DNA of 64,000 bases, from the NCBI RefSeq assembly GCF_024228315.1, contig NZ_CP100454.1:1922001-1986000 (forward strand), in the 5' to 3' direction. The position numbers were made by a program, and so were the translations under genes. This document shows, piece after piece, positions 25,996 to 34,644 of the stretch; the first letter of the stretch is position 1; every line of letters starts with the position of its first letter. The stretch comes from Halomarina pelagica (GTDB lineage: Archaea; Halobacteriota; Halobacteria; Halobacteriales; Haloarculaceae). Below the pieces are notes generated by a model. That model saw only the letters and a program-made list of their open reading frames with translations. It had not been told where the DNA came from and did no database searches.

Positions 25996-27096
25996 GTGCA
26001 ACAGGTAGACGAGCGGTCGGTCGCCGGTCGCTCGATCGGTCGGACGGTCGCCCCCTTCGCGCTCGCGCTGGTCGCGCTCGCCGGCCTCGTGGTCGCGATG
26101 GGTCCCGAGACGGTCGCCGCGGAACTCGCCCGGCTCGACCCGACGACGTTCCTCGCGGCGCTGGGAATCGCGCTGTTCGCCGTCGTCGCGTGGGGCGACG
26201 CGCAGCGCCGCCTGTTCGTCTCGGCGGGCGGACGCGCACCTCTCGGGCGGTTCTCCGCGGCCTACTCGCTCGCGGTGTTCGAGCGACTCGCGCTCCCCGC
26301 CGGCCACGCCGCCGGGCCGGCGCTCATGGCCCACGCGCTCGACGACGAGGCCGAGACGGGGTTCGACCGCGCGCTCGCCGCGACGAGCGCCGCCGAACTG
26401 CTGAGCCTGCTCGCCTCGCTGCTGCTCGCGGGCGTCGGCCTCGTCGCCTACCTGCTCGCCTCGCTGCTGCTCGCGGGCGTCGGCCTCGTCGCCTACCTGC
26501 TCGCCGCACCCGCCTCGGCCGCCCTGCGCGACGTGGAACTCGGCACGCTCGTCGCGTCGGTCGTCCTGGCCGCCCTGCTGGCCGCCGTCTGGTACCGCCG
26601 GGGGACGGTCACCTGGGCGCTCGCCGGGACCGCGTCCCTCCTGCGCGGGTCCGTCGGCCGCGTCTCCCCCCGTACCTACGACGCCCTCGACCCCGAGCGC
26701 GTCGAGTCGGCGGTCGAACGCTACTACGACACCCTCGGGGCAGTCGCCGGCGACCGGCGTGCAGTCGCGCTCGCCGTGCTCGTCTCCGCGGTCGGGTGGG
26801 TCTGCTACTCGCTCCCGCTTACCGTCGGCGCGAGCGCGCTCGGGCACGCCGTGCCGCTGTCGCTCGCGCTGTTTCTCGTCCCCGCCTCGGGGCTCGCCAA
26901 CGCCGTCCCCCTCCCCGGCGGTCTCGGCGGGGTCGAGGTGGCGCTCGCGGGGGCGCTGGTCGCGCTCGCCGGCCTCGCCGCGCCGGAGGCGGCCGCGGTC
27001 GTGCTCGCCTACCGGCTGTGTACCTACTGGGGGCACCTCGCGCTGACGGGGCTGGTGGCGCTGGTGGGCGTGACCCGGTGGGGGATCCGGCCGTGA
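25996..27096 (+). CDS. UPF0104 / LPG-synthase-type integral membrane protein (flippase-like)
   Basis: The 366-residue protein has about eight transmembrane segments. It has the family blocks AYSLAVFERLALPAGHAAGPALMAH and VPASGLANAVPLPGGLGGVEVALAGALVALAG (the PGGLGxxE motif). The family includes MprF-type flippase domains and archaeal AglD; the substrate here is unknown. The GTG at 25996 is the start, since the longer upstream frame overlaps the ligase gene. A perfect 45-bp tandem duplication adds 15 residues inside one membrane region. Confidence 0.7.
   Translation: MQQVDERSVAGRSIGRTVAPFALALVALAGLVVAMGPETVAAELARLDPTTFLAALGIALFAVVAWGDAQRRLFVSAGGRAPLGRFSAAYSLAVFERLALPAGHAAGPALMAHALDDEAETGFDRALAATSAAELLSLLASLLLAGVGLVAYLLASLLLAGVGLVAYLLAAPASAALRDVELGTLVASVVLAALLAAVWYRRGTVTWALAGTASLLRGSVGRVSPRTYDALDPERVESAVERYYDTLGAVAGDRRAVALAVLVSAVGWVCYSLPLTVGASALGHAVPLSLALFLVPASGLANAVPLPGGLGGVEVALAGALVALAGLAAPEAAAVVLAYRLCTYWGHLALTGLVALVGVTRWGIRP
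26406..26505 (+). repeat. Perfect 45-bp in-frame tandem duplication
   Basis: Unit 26406-26450 is repeated without mismatch at 26451-26495, and a further 10 bases of the unit follow. Each unit encodes LLASLLLAGVGLVAY. The lack of any substitution points to a recent slippage event. Confidence 0.9.
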
Positions 27097-27109
27097 CGCA
27101 CTCGGGCGC

Positions 27110-27988
27110 TCACTCGTAGGTGAGCGTCATCCCGCCGTCGTGGAGCACGTCGCCGCCGTCGAGGAAGCGCGAGTGCTCGGAGAAGCCCATCACGAACAGG
27201 TTCGCCACCTCGTAGGGCTCCATCAACTCCTTGACGCGGGCCTGGCCGAGCAGGACCTCTTCAACCGCCTCCTCGACGGTGATCCCCCGGCTGTCGGCCG
27301 TGTCCGGGAGCTGTCTGGCGACGAGTTCCGTCTTCACGTAGCCAGTCGAGACGGAGAACCCCCGCACGGTCCCCTCGCCCTCCGCCGCGATGGACTGGGT
27401 CAGCCCGCGCAGGCCGAACTTGAGCGTGTTGTACGCCACCTTGTCCCGGGTCACGTAGTGGCCGTGGACCGAGGCCATGTTGCCGACGACGCCGACCCCG
27501 TCCGGGTTCTCCCGGAAGTGGGGAACGCAGCGCTTCGAGAGCAGCAGCGGCGCGCGCAACATGATCCGGTGCATCAGGTCGTAGCGCTCCATCGGGAACT
27601 CGGCGAGCGGGGCGATGTGCTGGATGCCGGCGACGTTCGCGAGGTACCGGAGGTTCCCCTCCTCGGCCGCCCGGTCGACCATCCGTTCCACCGCGTCGTC
27701 GTCGGTCAGGTCGCCGGGGACGGCGACGATCCGCCCGGGCGAGCCGAGGTCGTCGCGTTTCGCTCGGACCTCCGCCAGCCCCTCCTCGTCCACGTCGGTC
27801 GCCACGACGGTCAGCCCGTTGTGCGCGAGCGCGAGCGCCGTCGCCCGCCCGATGCCGTTCCCCGCCCCGGTCACCAGCGCGACGTTCTCCGCCGCGAACG
27901 CGGGGTCCGGCACCGTCAGCAGGTCGTCGGGCGCGATCTCGCTCGGGCCGTACTCCTCTAAGGCTTCCTCGGCGGTCATGTCGGCCAT
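27110..27988 (-). CDS. Short-chain dehydrogenase, 3-hydroxybutyrate dehydrogenase-like
   Basis: The 292-residue protein has a 35-residue N-terminal extension, then the NAD-binding motif LVTGAGNGIGRATALALA and NVAGIQHIAPLAEFP. The catalytic serine is in NMASVHGHY and the YxxxK is AYNTLKFG. STGYVKTELVARQLPDTADSRGIT followed by an acidic VEEAVEEVLLGQ is the loop typical of D-3-hydroxybutyrate dehydrogenases. It would convert 3-hydroxybutyrate to acetoacetate, fitting the PHA genes 7-13 kb away. Dehydrogenases of other hydroxy acids cannot be excluded. Confidence 0.75.
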   Translation of the reverse strand: MADMTAEEALEEYGPSEIAPDDLLTVPDPAFAAENVALVTGAGNGIGRATALALAHNGLTVVATDVDEEGLAEVRAKRDDLGSPGRIVAVPGDLTDDDAVERMVDRAAEEGNLRYLANVAGIQHIAPLAEFPMERYDLMHRIMLRAPLLLSKRCVPHFRENPDGVGVVGNMASVHGHYVTRDKVAYNTLKFGLRGLTQSIAAEGEGTVRGFSVSTGYVKTELVARQLPDTADSRGITVEEAVEEVLLGQARVKELMEPYEVANLFVMGFSEHSRFLDGGDVLHDGGMTLTYE

Positions 27989-28052
27989 GGTCCCGCTAGT
28001 CCGGCGAGGAGGATATATCCCGCCGACCGAGTCGCCCGCCGGCCCCCGTCCG

Positions 28053-28976
28053 TCACGGGTCGGGGCCGTCCCCTTCGAGCGGTCGCTTCGGGACGATCTG
28101 GAGGTTCGAGCCCTCCTCTACGACGGCGGCGTCGACCCTGAAGACGTCCGCGAGGAGTTCCTCGGTCACGACGTCGCGGGGCGGCCCCCAGTCGTACAGC
28201 GCGCCGTCCTTGAGCGCGATCAGGTAGTCCGCGAACCGGGCCGCCTGCGCGATGTCGTGGAGCACGGTGACGACCGTGACGCCCTCCTCCTCGTTGAGGC
28301 GCTTTACCGTCTGCATGACCCGGAGCTGGTGGTGGAGGTCGAGGAACGTCGTCGGTTCGTCGAGCAACAGCACGTCCGTGTCCTGGGCGAGCACCATTCC
28401 GATCCACGCGAGCTGTCGCTGTCCGCCGCTCAACTGCCCGATCTCCTCGTCCCGGAGGTGGTCGATCCCCGCGAGCGAGACGGCTCGCTCGACCGCCCGC
28501 CGGTCCTCGTCGGTGACGCTATCGAAGAACCCGCGGTGGGGATACCGCCCGTGGTAGAGGAGGTCCTCGACGGTGATGCTCTCCGGGGAGTCGTTCTGCT
28601 GGGAGAGGTGCCCGAGTTCGCGGGCGAGTTCCTTCGATCCGTACTCCCGGACGTCGCGCCCGTTGAGCGCGACCACCCCGCGGTCGGGGCGCAGGTGGTT
28701 CGAGAGCGCCTTCAACAGCGTCGACTTCCCCGACCCGTTCGGGCCGACGAGCGCCGTGATCTCGCCCCTCGGGACGACGATCCGCTCGCACTCCACGACC
28801 GGCTCCTCGCTCGTTCGGTAGCTGAGCGACAGGTCGTCGCCCAGCAGCGCCGAGTCGACGCCGACGGTCCCCTCCGATGGGCGATCAACGTTCGATCCGT
28901 CGACCGTCGCGTCCATCGGAATACCGCCGTCCTCGCGAGCCCGTTCACCTCCGTCGTCGGCGTTCTCGTCGGCCAT
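28053..28976 (-). CDS. Iron(III)/siderophore ABC transporter ATPase
   Basis: The 307-residue FecE/FepC-type ATPase has Walker A LVGPNGSGKSTLL (~residue 79), Q-loop LSQQNDSPESITV, signature LSGGQRQLAWIGM, Walker B VLLLDEPTTFLD and H-loop VTVLHDIAQAARF. A ~50-residue acidic N-terminal extension precedes it. Its ATG overlaps the permease stop by one base (TAATG), so it is translated together with the FecCD permease. Confidence 0.9.
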   Translation of the reverse strand: MADENADDGGERAREDGGIPMDATVDGSNVDRPSEGTVGVDSALLGDDLSLSYRTSEEPVVECERIVVPRGEITALVGPNGSGKSTLLKALSNHLRPDRGVVALNGRDVREYGSKELARELGHLSQQNDSPESITVEDLLYHGRYPHRGFFDSVTDEDRRAVERAVSLAGIDHLRDEEIGQLSGGQRQLAWIGMVLAQDTDVLLLDEPTTFLDLHHQLRVMQTVKRLNEEEGVTVVTVLHDIAQAARFADYLIALKDGALYDWGPPRDVVTEELLADVFRVDAAVVEEGSNLQIVPKRPLEGDGPDP

Positions 28977-30100
28977 TAGATCTCACCCAGCGTTCCCGTC
29001 CGCCGCATGAGATAGAGGAAGTACGGCCCGCCGATGAGGCCGGTCAGGATGCCGACCGGGAGTTGCCCCGACGAGCCGAAGAGCACCTGCATGCCGAGAC
29101 GCGCGCCCACGTCGGCGACGACCATCAACGCCGGGCCCACGAAGACGCAGCCGAGCATGAGTCGCTTGTAGTCGCTGCCGACGATGTTCCGGACGACGTG
29201 CGGGACGATGAGCCCGACGAAGCCGACGATCCCGGCGACGGCGATCGCCCCGCTGGCGGCGACGATGGCGACCCCGGAGAGCGCGAACCTGACCCGTTCG
29301 ACGGGCATCCCGAGCGAGCGCGCGGTCCGCTCGCCGAGCAGGAGCAGGTTCAGTTGCCGGGAGCCGACGAGCGCGAACAGGATCGAGAGCGCCGTCCACG
29401 GGAGCGCCAGGCGGACCTGCTCCCAGTCGACGCCCGTGAGCGATCCCGTCGTCCACGCGATGGCGGTCTGGACGACCCCGAGGTCGTCCGCGAGGAAGAA
29501 CAGCCCCGTCTGGAGCGACTGGAACACCGTCCCGACGATGACGCCCGCTAGGACGAGCCGGACTGGGCTGGTGCCCCCCTTCCAGGCGATCACGTAGACG
29601 AGCAGGAACGCGATCGCCCCTCCCGCGGACGCGATCAGCGGGAGGAACGGCGCGAGGCCGCTGAAGACGACCAGCGTGAGGAGGATCGCGAGGCCGGCAC
29701 CCGAACTCACCCCCAGGATGTACGGGCTCGCCAGTTCGTTGCGCGTCACCGCCTGGAAGATGGCCCCCGACACGGCGAGGTTCATCCCCACGAGGATCGC
29801 GACGAACACGCGGGGGAGCCGGATGTTCCAGACGATGAGGCTCCGGTCGTTCATCTCGGGGATCTCACCCCCCAGGAGGAACCCCTCCCAGGCCGCGGGA
29901 TCGAAGACGACCTCCGGGTTGAACACGGCCAGCCAGGCCTCCTGAAGCGTCATCGTGTACGCGCCGAAGCTGACCTGCACGAGACCGCCCACCACGGTGA
30001 CGACGATACTGCCCACGATCAGCGAGACGAGGGACGCGTCGATCCACTCGAACCGCGTCCCGTGTCGTCGCCGCGTCTCCCCTGCGGTGTCGCTGTCCAT
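28976..30100 (-). CDS. FecCD-family iron ABC permease
   Basis: The 374-residue protein has about ten transmembrane segments. Family landmarks are WNIRLPRVFVAILVGMNLAVSGAIFQAVTRNELASPYILGVSSGAG and GFVGLIVPHVVRNIVGSDYKRL, the loop that couples to the ATPase. LLLLGERTARSLGM is also typical. An iron box lies just upstream of its start (30112-30125). It probably serves both binding proteins encoded upstream. Confidence 0.92.
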   Translation of the reverse strand: MDSDTAGETRRRHGTRFEWIDASLVSLIVGSIVVTVVGGLVQVSFGAYTMTLQEAWLAVFNPEVVFDPAAWEGFLLGGEIPEMNDRSLIVWNIRLPRVFVAILVGMNLAVSGAIFQAVTRNELASPYILGVSSGAGLAILLTLVVFSGLAPFLPLIASAGGAIAFLLVYVIAWKGGTSPVRLVLAGVIVGTVFQSLQTGLFFLADDLGVVQTAIAWTTGSLTGVDWEQVRLALPWTALSILFALVGSRQLNLLLLGERTARSLGMPVERVRFALSGVAIVAASGAIAVAGIVGFVGLIVPHVVRNIVGSDYKRLMLGCVFVGPALMVVADVGARLGMQVLFGSSGQLPVGILTGLIGGPYFLYLMRRTGTLGEI

Positions 30101-30111
30101 CTGTCTCTGCT

Positions 30112-30125
30112 TTCGGTAAGCCTAA
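30112..30125. promoter_or_regulatory. DtxR/Idr-type iron box upstream of the permease gene
   Basis: TTCGG-TAAG-CCTAA is one mismatch from a TTAGG-N4-CCTAA palindrome. It lies 12-25 bases before the permease ATG (30100). Three better copies occur before the two binding-protein genes, which supports it as an operator for an iron-dependent repressor. Confidence 0.55.
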
Positions 30126-30218
30126 ACTCCAAATAGGGGTTTCGGTATGTGAGAGGCGCGGGGGTCGGGAGTACGGAACGGGGTTCCGAGGGACCCGTCA
30201 CGCGGCGAACGTCGACCG

Positions 30219-31403
30219 TCAGAAGTCGCCCTTGACGATGTCGGCGACGCGCCCGCGATCGAACAACTGCTCACCGCTCGTGACGTCCCCGAAGACGTCG
30301 GGAAACAGCTGCTGGGCCGCGCGTTCGGTCAGGAACAGGTTGTGGATCGGTCCCTGGTAGAGGTAACCGCCGCGGTAGACGCGACCGTTCTTCACGGCCG
30401 TCAACTCGCGCCCGACGGGGTGGTTCCGCATGAACTCGAGGACCGTGTCGCGGAACTCCGCCGCGGATTTCCGCTCGTGGCCACGGACCAGGATGACCTC
30501 CGGATCGACCTCCATGAGCGCCTCGTAGTCGAGTTCGCCGCGGTCGGTCGTGCTGATCCCCTTCACGCCGGTCCCCGCAAGCGCGTCGCCGACGCCGAGG
30601 TCGCGCCACTGCTTCTTGCTCGTCCCCTTGTCGTTGAGCCGGTACGGGGAGAACGTCTCGGGTTCGTCCGTCCCCTCGTACGTGAGCAGCACGCTCGGGC
30701 GTTCGGAGGCCGGCGGGAGCCGTCGCTGCACGTCCGCGACGAACTCGTCGTGGAGCGCCTCGAACGCCCTGTACCGCTCTTCCTCCCGAAACACCTCCGC
30801 GACCTTCTCGAACGCCTGATAGAGCGTGTAGTACCGATAATCGTGCCACGCGTCCTCGCGCCGGAAGATCAGGTTCCCCACGAACGGGCCGACGTTCTCG
30901 GCGATCTCCTCGACGTCCGCCCGGTCCCAGTCGAACCAGTTGACGAGCATCTCCGGGTCGTACAGGTGAACGTCGTTGTCGAGTTCGTAGAACTGCTCCT
31001 TGGTCCGGACCTCGGGGTGTCTCTCGATCCGGTCGCGGTCGACGCTCACGCCCGGCAGTTCGTCGTAGACGTCGGTGTAGTACCGGTCGGCTCCGCCGAT
31101 TCCGGTGATGCCGTCCGCCCGCCCGAGCGCGACGGCCATGTCCGCGTAGTCGCCCCCGTACGGGATCCACCGTTCGGGGACGGACTCGAACGTGACCGTC
31201 CCCATCGGCTCCATCGCCACCGAGTACGACTCGTCGCGTTCCGCGGTGTCGGTGCCGTTCGCGTCGTCCTCCGCCCCGGTCGGCGTCGACCCCTCGGTGT
31301 CGGATCGGCCGGCGCACCCGGCGAGCGCCCCCCCGACCGCGAGGCCGGTTCCGGTCCTGATGAAGCGCCGACGCGTCGGATCGGCCCGTCTCTTCTCGAC
31401 CAT
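30219..31403 (-). CDS. Iron(III) ABC transporter substrate-binding Tat lipoprotein 1
   Basis: The 394-residue protein has a Tat lipoprotein signal (TRRRFIRTGTGLAVGGALAGC). The body is FepB/BtuF-like: YADMAVALGRADGITGIGG, VHLYDPEMLVNWFDWDRADVEEIAENVGPF and EVILVRGHERKSAAEFRDTV. The end, RVADIVKGDF, matches the second binding protein at 32647. Tyrosine-rich segments (HDYRYYTLYQAFEK) are shared with the paralogue and could line the ligand site. Two iron boxes lie upstream. It feeds the FecCD permease and ATPase genes downstream. Confidence 0.88.
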   Translation of the reverse strand: MVEKRRADPTRRRFIRTGTGLAVGGALAGCAGRSDTEGSTPTGAEDDANGTDTAERDESYSVAMEPMGTVTFESVPERWIPYGGDYADMAVALGRADGITGIGGADRYYTDVYDELPGVSVDRDRIERHPEVRTKEQFYELDNDVHLYDPEMLVNWFDWDRADVEEIAENVGPFVGNLIFRREDAWHDYRYYTLYQAFEKVAEVFREEERYRAFEALHDEFVADVQRRLPPASERPSVLLTYEGTDEPETFSPYRLNDKGTSKKQWRDLGVGDALAGTGVKGISTTDRGELDYEALMEVDPEVILVRGHERKSAAEFRDTVLEFMRNHPVGRELTAVKNGRVYRGGYLYQGPIHNLFLTERAAQQLFPDVFGDVTSGEQLFDRGRVADIVKGDF

Positions 31404-31408
31404 TGGAA

Positions 31409-31422
31409 TTAGGCTCGCCTAA
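31409..31422. promoter_or_regulatory. Iron box proximal to binding protein 1
   Basis: A perfect 5-bp palindrome, TTAGG-CTCG-CCTAA, lies 6-19 bases before the ATG at 31403. At this position a bound repressor would cover the transcription start. Confidence 0.65.
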
Positions 31423-31443
31423 ACCGACATAGTCGTTTCGACT

Positions 31444-31459
31444 TTTAGGTGTGCCTAAA
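31444..31459. promoter_or_regulatory. Iron box distal to binding protein 1
   Basis: A perfect 6-bp palindrome, TTTAGG-TGTG-CCTAAA, has its centre 36 bases from that of the proximal box. Two boxes bracketing one promoter suggest cooperative repression. Confidence 0.7.
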
Positions 31460-31525
31460 CGAGTCGGTCGGGCGAACGCGAGGCGGGGACCGGGATCGCC
31501 TCGAGCGCTCCCGCGGCGGTTTCGA

Positions 31526-32569
31526 CTACCCGGGCGGGAACGGGACGCCGCACGCCGGACAGAACGGCGGCCGGGCGTCCACCCCCTCGCCGCAGCGCGG
31601 ACAGGCCCGTCCGTCGTCGGGAGAGGGGTTCGCGATCTCCTCGGCGATCGACTCGGTCCCGTCGGCGATACCCCGGAGCGTTCCGATCCCCCCGCGATCG
31701 CCGTTCGCGTCGGGGTCGTCCTCCACGCGGTTCCTCGCGAATCGCGCGCGTTCGGCCACGAACGCGTCTTCGTCGTCGGAGCGGGCGGCGAGGCGGTCCG
31801 CCGCGGGAGCGATCGAATCCGGGCGCGGCCCCGCGATCAGTCCGAGCGCCTCGGCCGCGCGACCGCGAACGAACGGGACCTCGTCGTCCAGCCGGGCGGT
31901 CAGGGCCGCCGTCGCGGCGCGAACGTCGCCCGGGTGGGCGGTCGCGACCGCGGCGAGCGCCGTCACGAGGTGGTAGCGCACCAGGTCGTCCTCCGCGTCG
32001 AGGTGGTCGACGAGGTCGCTCACGAGGTATCGAAGCGCACGTGGCTCCCCGATCGCGACGTCGGCCAGCGCCTTCGCCATCTTCCGCTCGACCTCCGGCT
32101 CGTCGAACGAGAGGCCGACGACGAGGCGGGCGAGCACCGTCGTCGAATCGATCGCGTCCGGCCGACGGCGCGCGAGTAGCCCGAGCGCCTCGGCGCTCCG
32201 GGCCCGGACGAAGTAGAAGTCGTCCCTGAGGCGCTCGGTGAGGGCGGGCGCGACCGGCGCGACGGCGCGCGGGGTGGCGGCCGCCACGTCGACCAGGTGC
32301 TTGGTCGCGGTCAGGCGGATCGAGCGGTCCTCGTCGTCGAGAAGCGGCCTCAGTAGGGGCGCGAGATGCTCGTGGAGGTCGGATCGCCCCTCGACGACCG
32401 GCTTCAGGGCGCGAACGCGCTCCCGTCGCGTCTCGAGCGGTTCCGCGTCCGGCCCGTCGATCAGCGACGCCACGGCGTCCCAGTCGCCCGCTTCGATCGC
32501 CGTCCGAACGGAGTCGGGCGGGCGCGCGTCGGCGTCGCGTCGGGGGTCGTCCTCGTCGGGAGTCGGCAT
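31526..32569 (-). CDS. HEAT-repeat protein with C-terminal zinc ribbon
   Basis: The 347-residue protein is made of PBS-type HEAT repeats, about 30 residues each, for example LLDDEDRSIRLTATKHLVDVA, RDDFYFVRARSAEALGLLA, SFDEPEVERKMAKALADVA and DDEVPFVRGRAAEALGLIA. It ends in a zinc ribbon (CPRCGEGVDARPPFCPACG, ~residues 322-340). This is a protein-protein interaction scaffold; no enzyme domain is seen. It sits on the same strand between the two iron-binding-protein genes, 77 bases downstream of the second one, so a link to iron uptake is possible. Start ATG at 32569. Confidence 0.7.
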   Translation of the reverse strand: MPTPDEDDPRRDADARPPDSVRTAIEAGDWDAVASLIDGPDAEPLETRRERVRALKPVVEGRSDLHEHLAPLLRPLLDDEDRSIRLTATKHLVDVAAATPRAVAPVAPALTERLRDDFYFVRARSAEALGLLARRRPDAIDSTTVLARLVVGLSFDEPEVERKMAKALADVAIGEPRALRYLVSDLVDHLDAEDDLVRYHLVTALAAVATAHPGDVRAATAALTARLDDEVPFVRGRAAEALGLIAGPRPDSIAPAADRLAARSDDEDAFVAERARFARNRVEDDPDANGDRGGIGTLRGIADGTESIAEEIANPSPDDGRACPRCGEGVDARPPFCPACGVPFPPG

Positions 32570-32646
32570 CGTGCGTGCACCTCGTACGGCCTGGTGCTCG
32601 GAGCAACGACGAGAAGGTTTCCCCCGCCGAGCCGTTCGCCGTCGCG

Positions 32647-33825
32647 TCAGAAGTCCCCGTTGACGATGTCGGCGACGCGCTTGCGGTCGTACAGCTTCGC
32701 GTCGCTGCCGTACAGGTCGGCCGCCAGGCGCTCGGTCAGCACGAGGTTCGTGATCGGACCCTGGTACAGCCCCCCCGCGCGATAGACGTCGCCGTTCTTC
32801 ACGGCCGTGAGTTCGCTCGCGACCTCGTGGCCCTTCATGAACTGGACGACGGTCTTCTGGAACTCCTCTGCGCTCTTCGCCTCCTGTCCACGGATCAGCA
32901 GCACTTCCGGATCGACCTCCAGGAGCGTCTCGAAGTCGATCGCCCCGCGACTCTCGTGGAAGTTCTTGACGCTCGTGTTCGCGAGCGCGTCCTTCACCTT
33001 GAGGTCCCGGAGGTGTTTGAAGCTCGTCCCCTCGCCGATCGTGTAGGGGTAGAACTTCTCCGGCGCGTCGCCGCTCCCCCAGACGACGGCCACCGACGGT
33101 CGCTCCTTCCGTCCCGGAACGACCGGCGCGAGGTTGGCCTGGAACGTCTCGTGGACCGCTTCGAACGCCTCGTAGCGCTCCTGTTGCTGGAAGACCTGCG
33201 CGAGCTTCTCGAAGGCCTCCATCAGGGAGTAGTACCGGTAGTCCTCGTGCCACGGGTAGCCCCGCGAGAAGATGCTGTTGCCGAAGAACGGGGCGACGTT
33301 CTTCGCGATCTCGTCGACGTCCTTCCGTTCCCACCCCTTGAACCGGTTCATCAGGAAGTTCGGATCGATGACGTGGACGTCACCGTCGAGCTTGTAGAAC
33401 TGCTCCTTGCCCACGCTGTCCTGATACAGCGAGACCATCCCGCTCTTGTCGACGCTGACGCCGGGGATGTCGTCGTAGTACTGGGTGTGGTACCGGCTGG
33501 TGAGCCAGACGCCCTTGGGCGGTTCCTGCCCGAGCGCGATGCCCATGTCCGCCCAGCTCCCGTTGTTCGCCACCCACGTCTTCGGGACCTGGTCGAACGT
33601 GACCTTCCCCACGGGAGCGATCTCGACCGAGTAGGGCGTCTCCTGCCCCCCGGACGTCGACGTTCCGTTGGTCGTGTCGTTCTTCGCCTGGTCGGACGAA
33701 TTGGCGTCCCCACCCTCTCCGTCGCCGCCGTCGCCCCCGGCACAACCGGCGAGCAGGCTCGCGCCGAGCGCACCGGCACCCGTCTTCAGGAACGTGCGGC
33801 GGGTCGAATCGCGGTCTTTCACCAT
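32647..33825 (-). CDS. Iron(III) ABC transporter substrate-binding Tat lipoprotein 2
   Basis: The 392-residue protein has a Tat lipoprotein signal (TRRTFLKTGAGALGASLLAGC) and a Gly/Asp/Ser/Thr linker. The same fold and segments as binding protein 1 follow: WADMGIALGQEPPKGVW, VHVIDPNFLMNRF, HEDYRYYSLMEAFEKLAQVF, EVLLIRGQEAKSAEEFQKTVVQFMKGH and the end RVADIVNGDF. Clear paralogues with one shared permease suggest two ligands or two affinities. A perfect iron box lies four bases upstream of the start. Confidence 0.88.
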   Translation of the reverse strand: MVKDRDSTRRTFLKTGAGALGASLLAGCAGGDGGDGEGGDANSSDQAKNDTTNGTSTSGGQETPYSVEIAPVGKVTFDQVPKTWVANNGSWADMGIALGQEPPKGVWLTSRYHTQYYDDIPGVSVDKSGMVSLYQDSVGKEQFYKLDGDVHVIDPNFLMNRFKGWERKDVDEIAKNVAPFFGNSIFSRGYPWHEDYRYYSLMEAFEKLAQVFQQQERYEAFEAVHETFQANLAPVVPGRKERPSVAVVWGSGDAPEKFYPYTIGEGTSFKHLRDLKVKDALANTSVKNFHESRGAIDFETLLEVDPEVLLIRGQEAKSAEEFQKTVVQFMKGHEVASELTAVKNGDVYRAGGLYQGPITNLVLTERLAADLYGSDAKLYDRKRVADIVNGDF

Positions 33826-33829
33826 GGGT

Positions 33830-33845
33830 TTTAGGCCACCCTAAA
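33830..33845. promoter_or_regulatory. Iron box upstream of binding protein 2
   Basis: A perfect 6-bp palindrome, TTTAGG-CCAC-CCTAAA, lies 5-20 bases before the ATG at 33825. It is followed on the far side by AT-rich DNA (tacacaaaactatttt) that would hold the TATA element. Confidence 0.7.
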
Positions 33846-34037
33846 TACACAAAACTATTTTGATTCACGCCGGCAGAGGCGAGAGAACGGACGGAACGTA
33901 CCAAAATCAGATTAATTACGACGAAATTTTTTCACCGCAAACATCCGAATCGATAGCGCAGGCGGTGCGGTACCGGCAGGGGGTGCCGGGATCCGGTTTC
34001 GGAAGGGGTTTCTACGCCCGCCGGACTACGTCGGGGA

Positions 34038-34586
34038 ATGCGCGACTCGGTTCGAGCGTCCGTGGCGTCGGACGGCGAGGACGAGACGGTTCGAATTCAC
34101 GACGACGCGGGGGAGGTGACGGCTGGCGGTGCCACGTTCCGGTTCGAGATCGACGCCGGTGGCTCCTCTCGAGCCAGCGCGAAACCGCCGGACGGTACCG
34201 AGGAGGCCGTTCGGGCCGGCCGACGCGACCCTCGGTACGTCGGGCCGCTCGCGGAGATCCCGTCGAGTAGCACGCTCCGCCGCGAGGCGACGAACGGACG
34301 ACGCGGTACGGAGATCATCCTGCGACGGGAGGGCGACCGGGTGTTCGCCTGGCGGAACTCCTGTCCCCACCGACCGACGGTCCGACTCGATCCGGGGGGA
34401 GGCGCGATCGTCGACGGCGGCCAGCTCGTCTGCCACGAGCACGGGGCTCGCTTCGAGTGCGATGAGGGCGTCTGTACGTCCGGGCCCTGTCGCGGGGACG
34501 CGCTCGACCGGATCGACGTCGACGTTCGAGACGGCGAGGTGTACCTCTCGGACGAGCGGTTCGAGGCGTGTCACCGACTCGAGTAG
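34038..34586 (+). CDS. Rieske [2Fe-2S] domain protein
   Basis: The 182-residue soluble protein has a polar N-terminus of about 85 residues and then a Rieske domain. The cluster ligands are CPH (~residue 114) and CHEH (~137), spaced C-x-H-x20-C-x2-H. There is no membrane anchor and no oxygenase catalytic domain, so it is a stand-alone ferredoxin-like Rieske protein. It is divergent from the iron-uptake genes, and the AT-rich region 33846-33960 between them would carry both promoters. The redox partner is unknown. Confidence 0.8.
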   Translation: MRDSVRASVASDGEDETVRIHDDAGEVTAGGATFRFEIDAGGSSRASAKPPDGTEEAVRAGRRDPRYVGPLAEIPSSSTLRREATNGRRGTEIILRREGDRVFAWRNSCPHRPTVRLDPGGGAIVDGGQLVCHEHGARFECDEGVCTSGPCRGDALDRIDVDVRDGEVYLSDERFEACHRLE

Positions 34587-34644
34587 GCCCCCGGGGTCGT
34601 CGCCGGCCGTCGCCGGATCGGCCGGTGGCCGCCGACGCGGGCGA

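Noticed and set aside
32605-33390. Minus-strand frame extending the HEAT-repeat gene upstream to 33334 (602 codons)
   Set aside because: The upstream part is out of frame within the second iron-binding protein gene and has Arg/Gly/Glu-rich shadow composition; the HEAT protein starts at the ATG at 32569.
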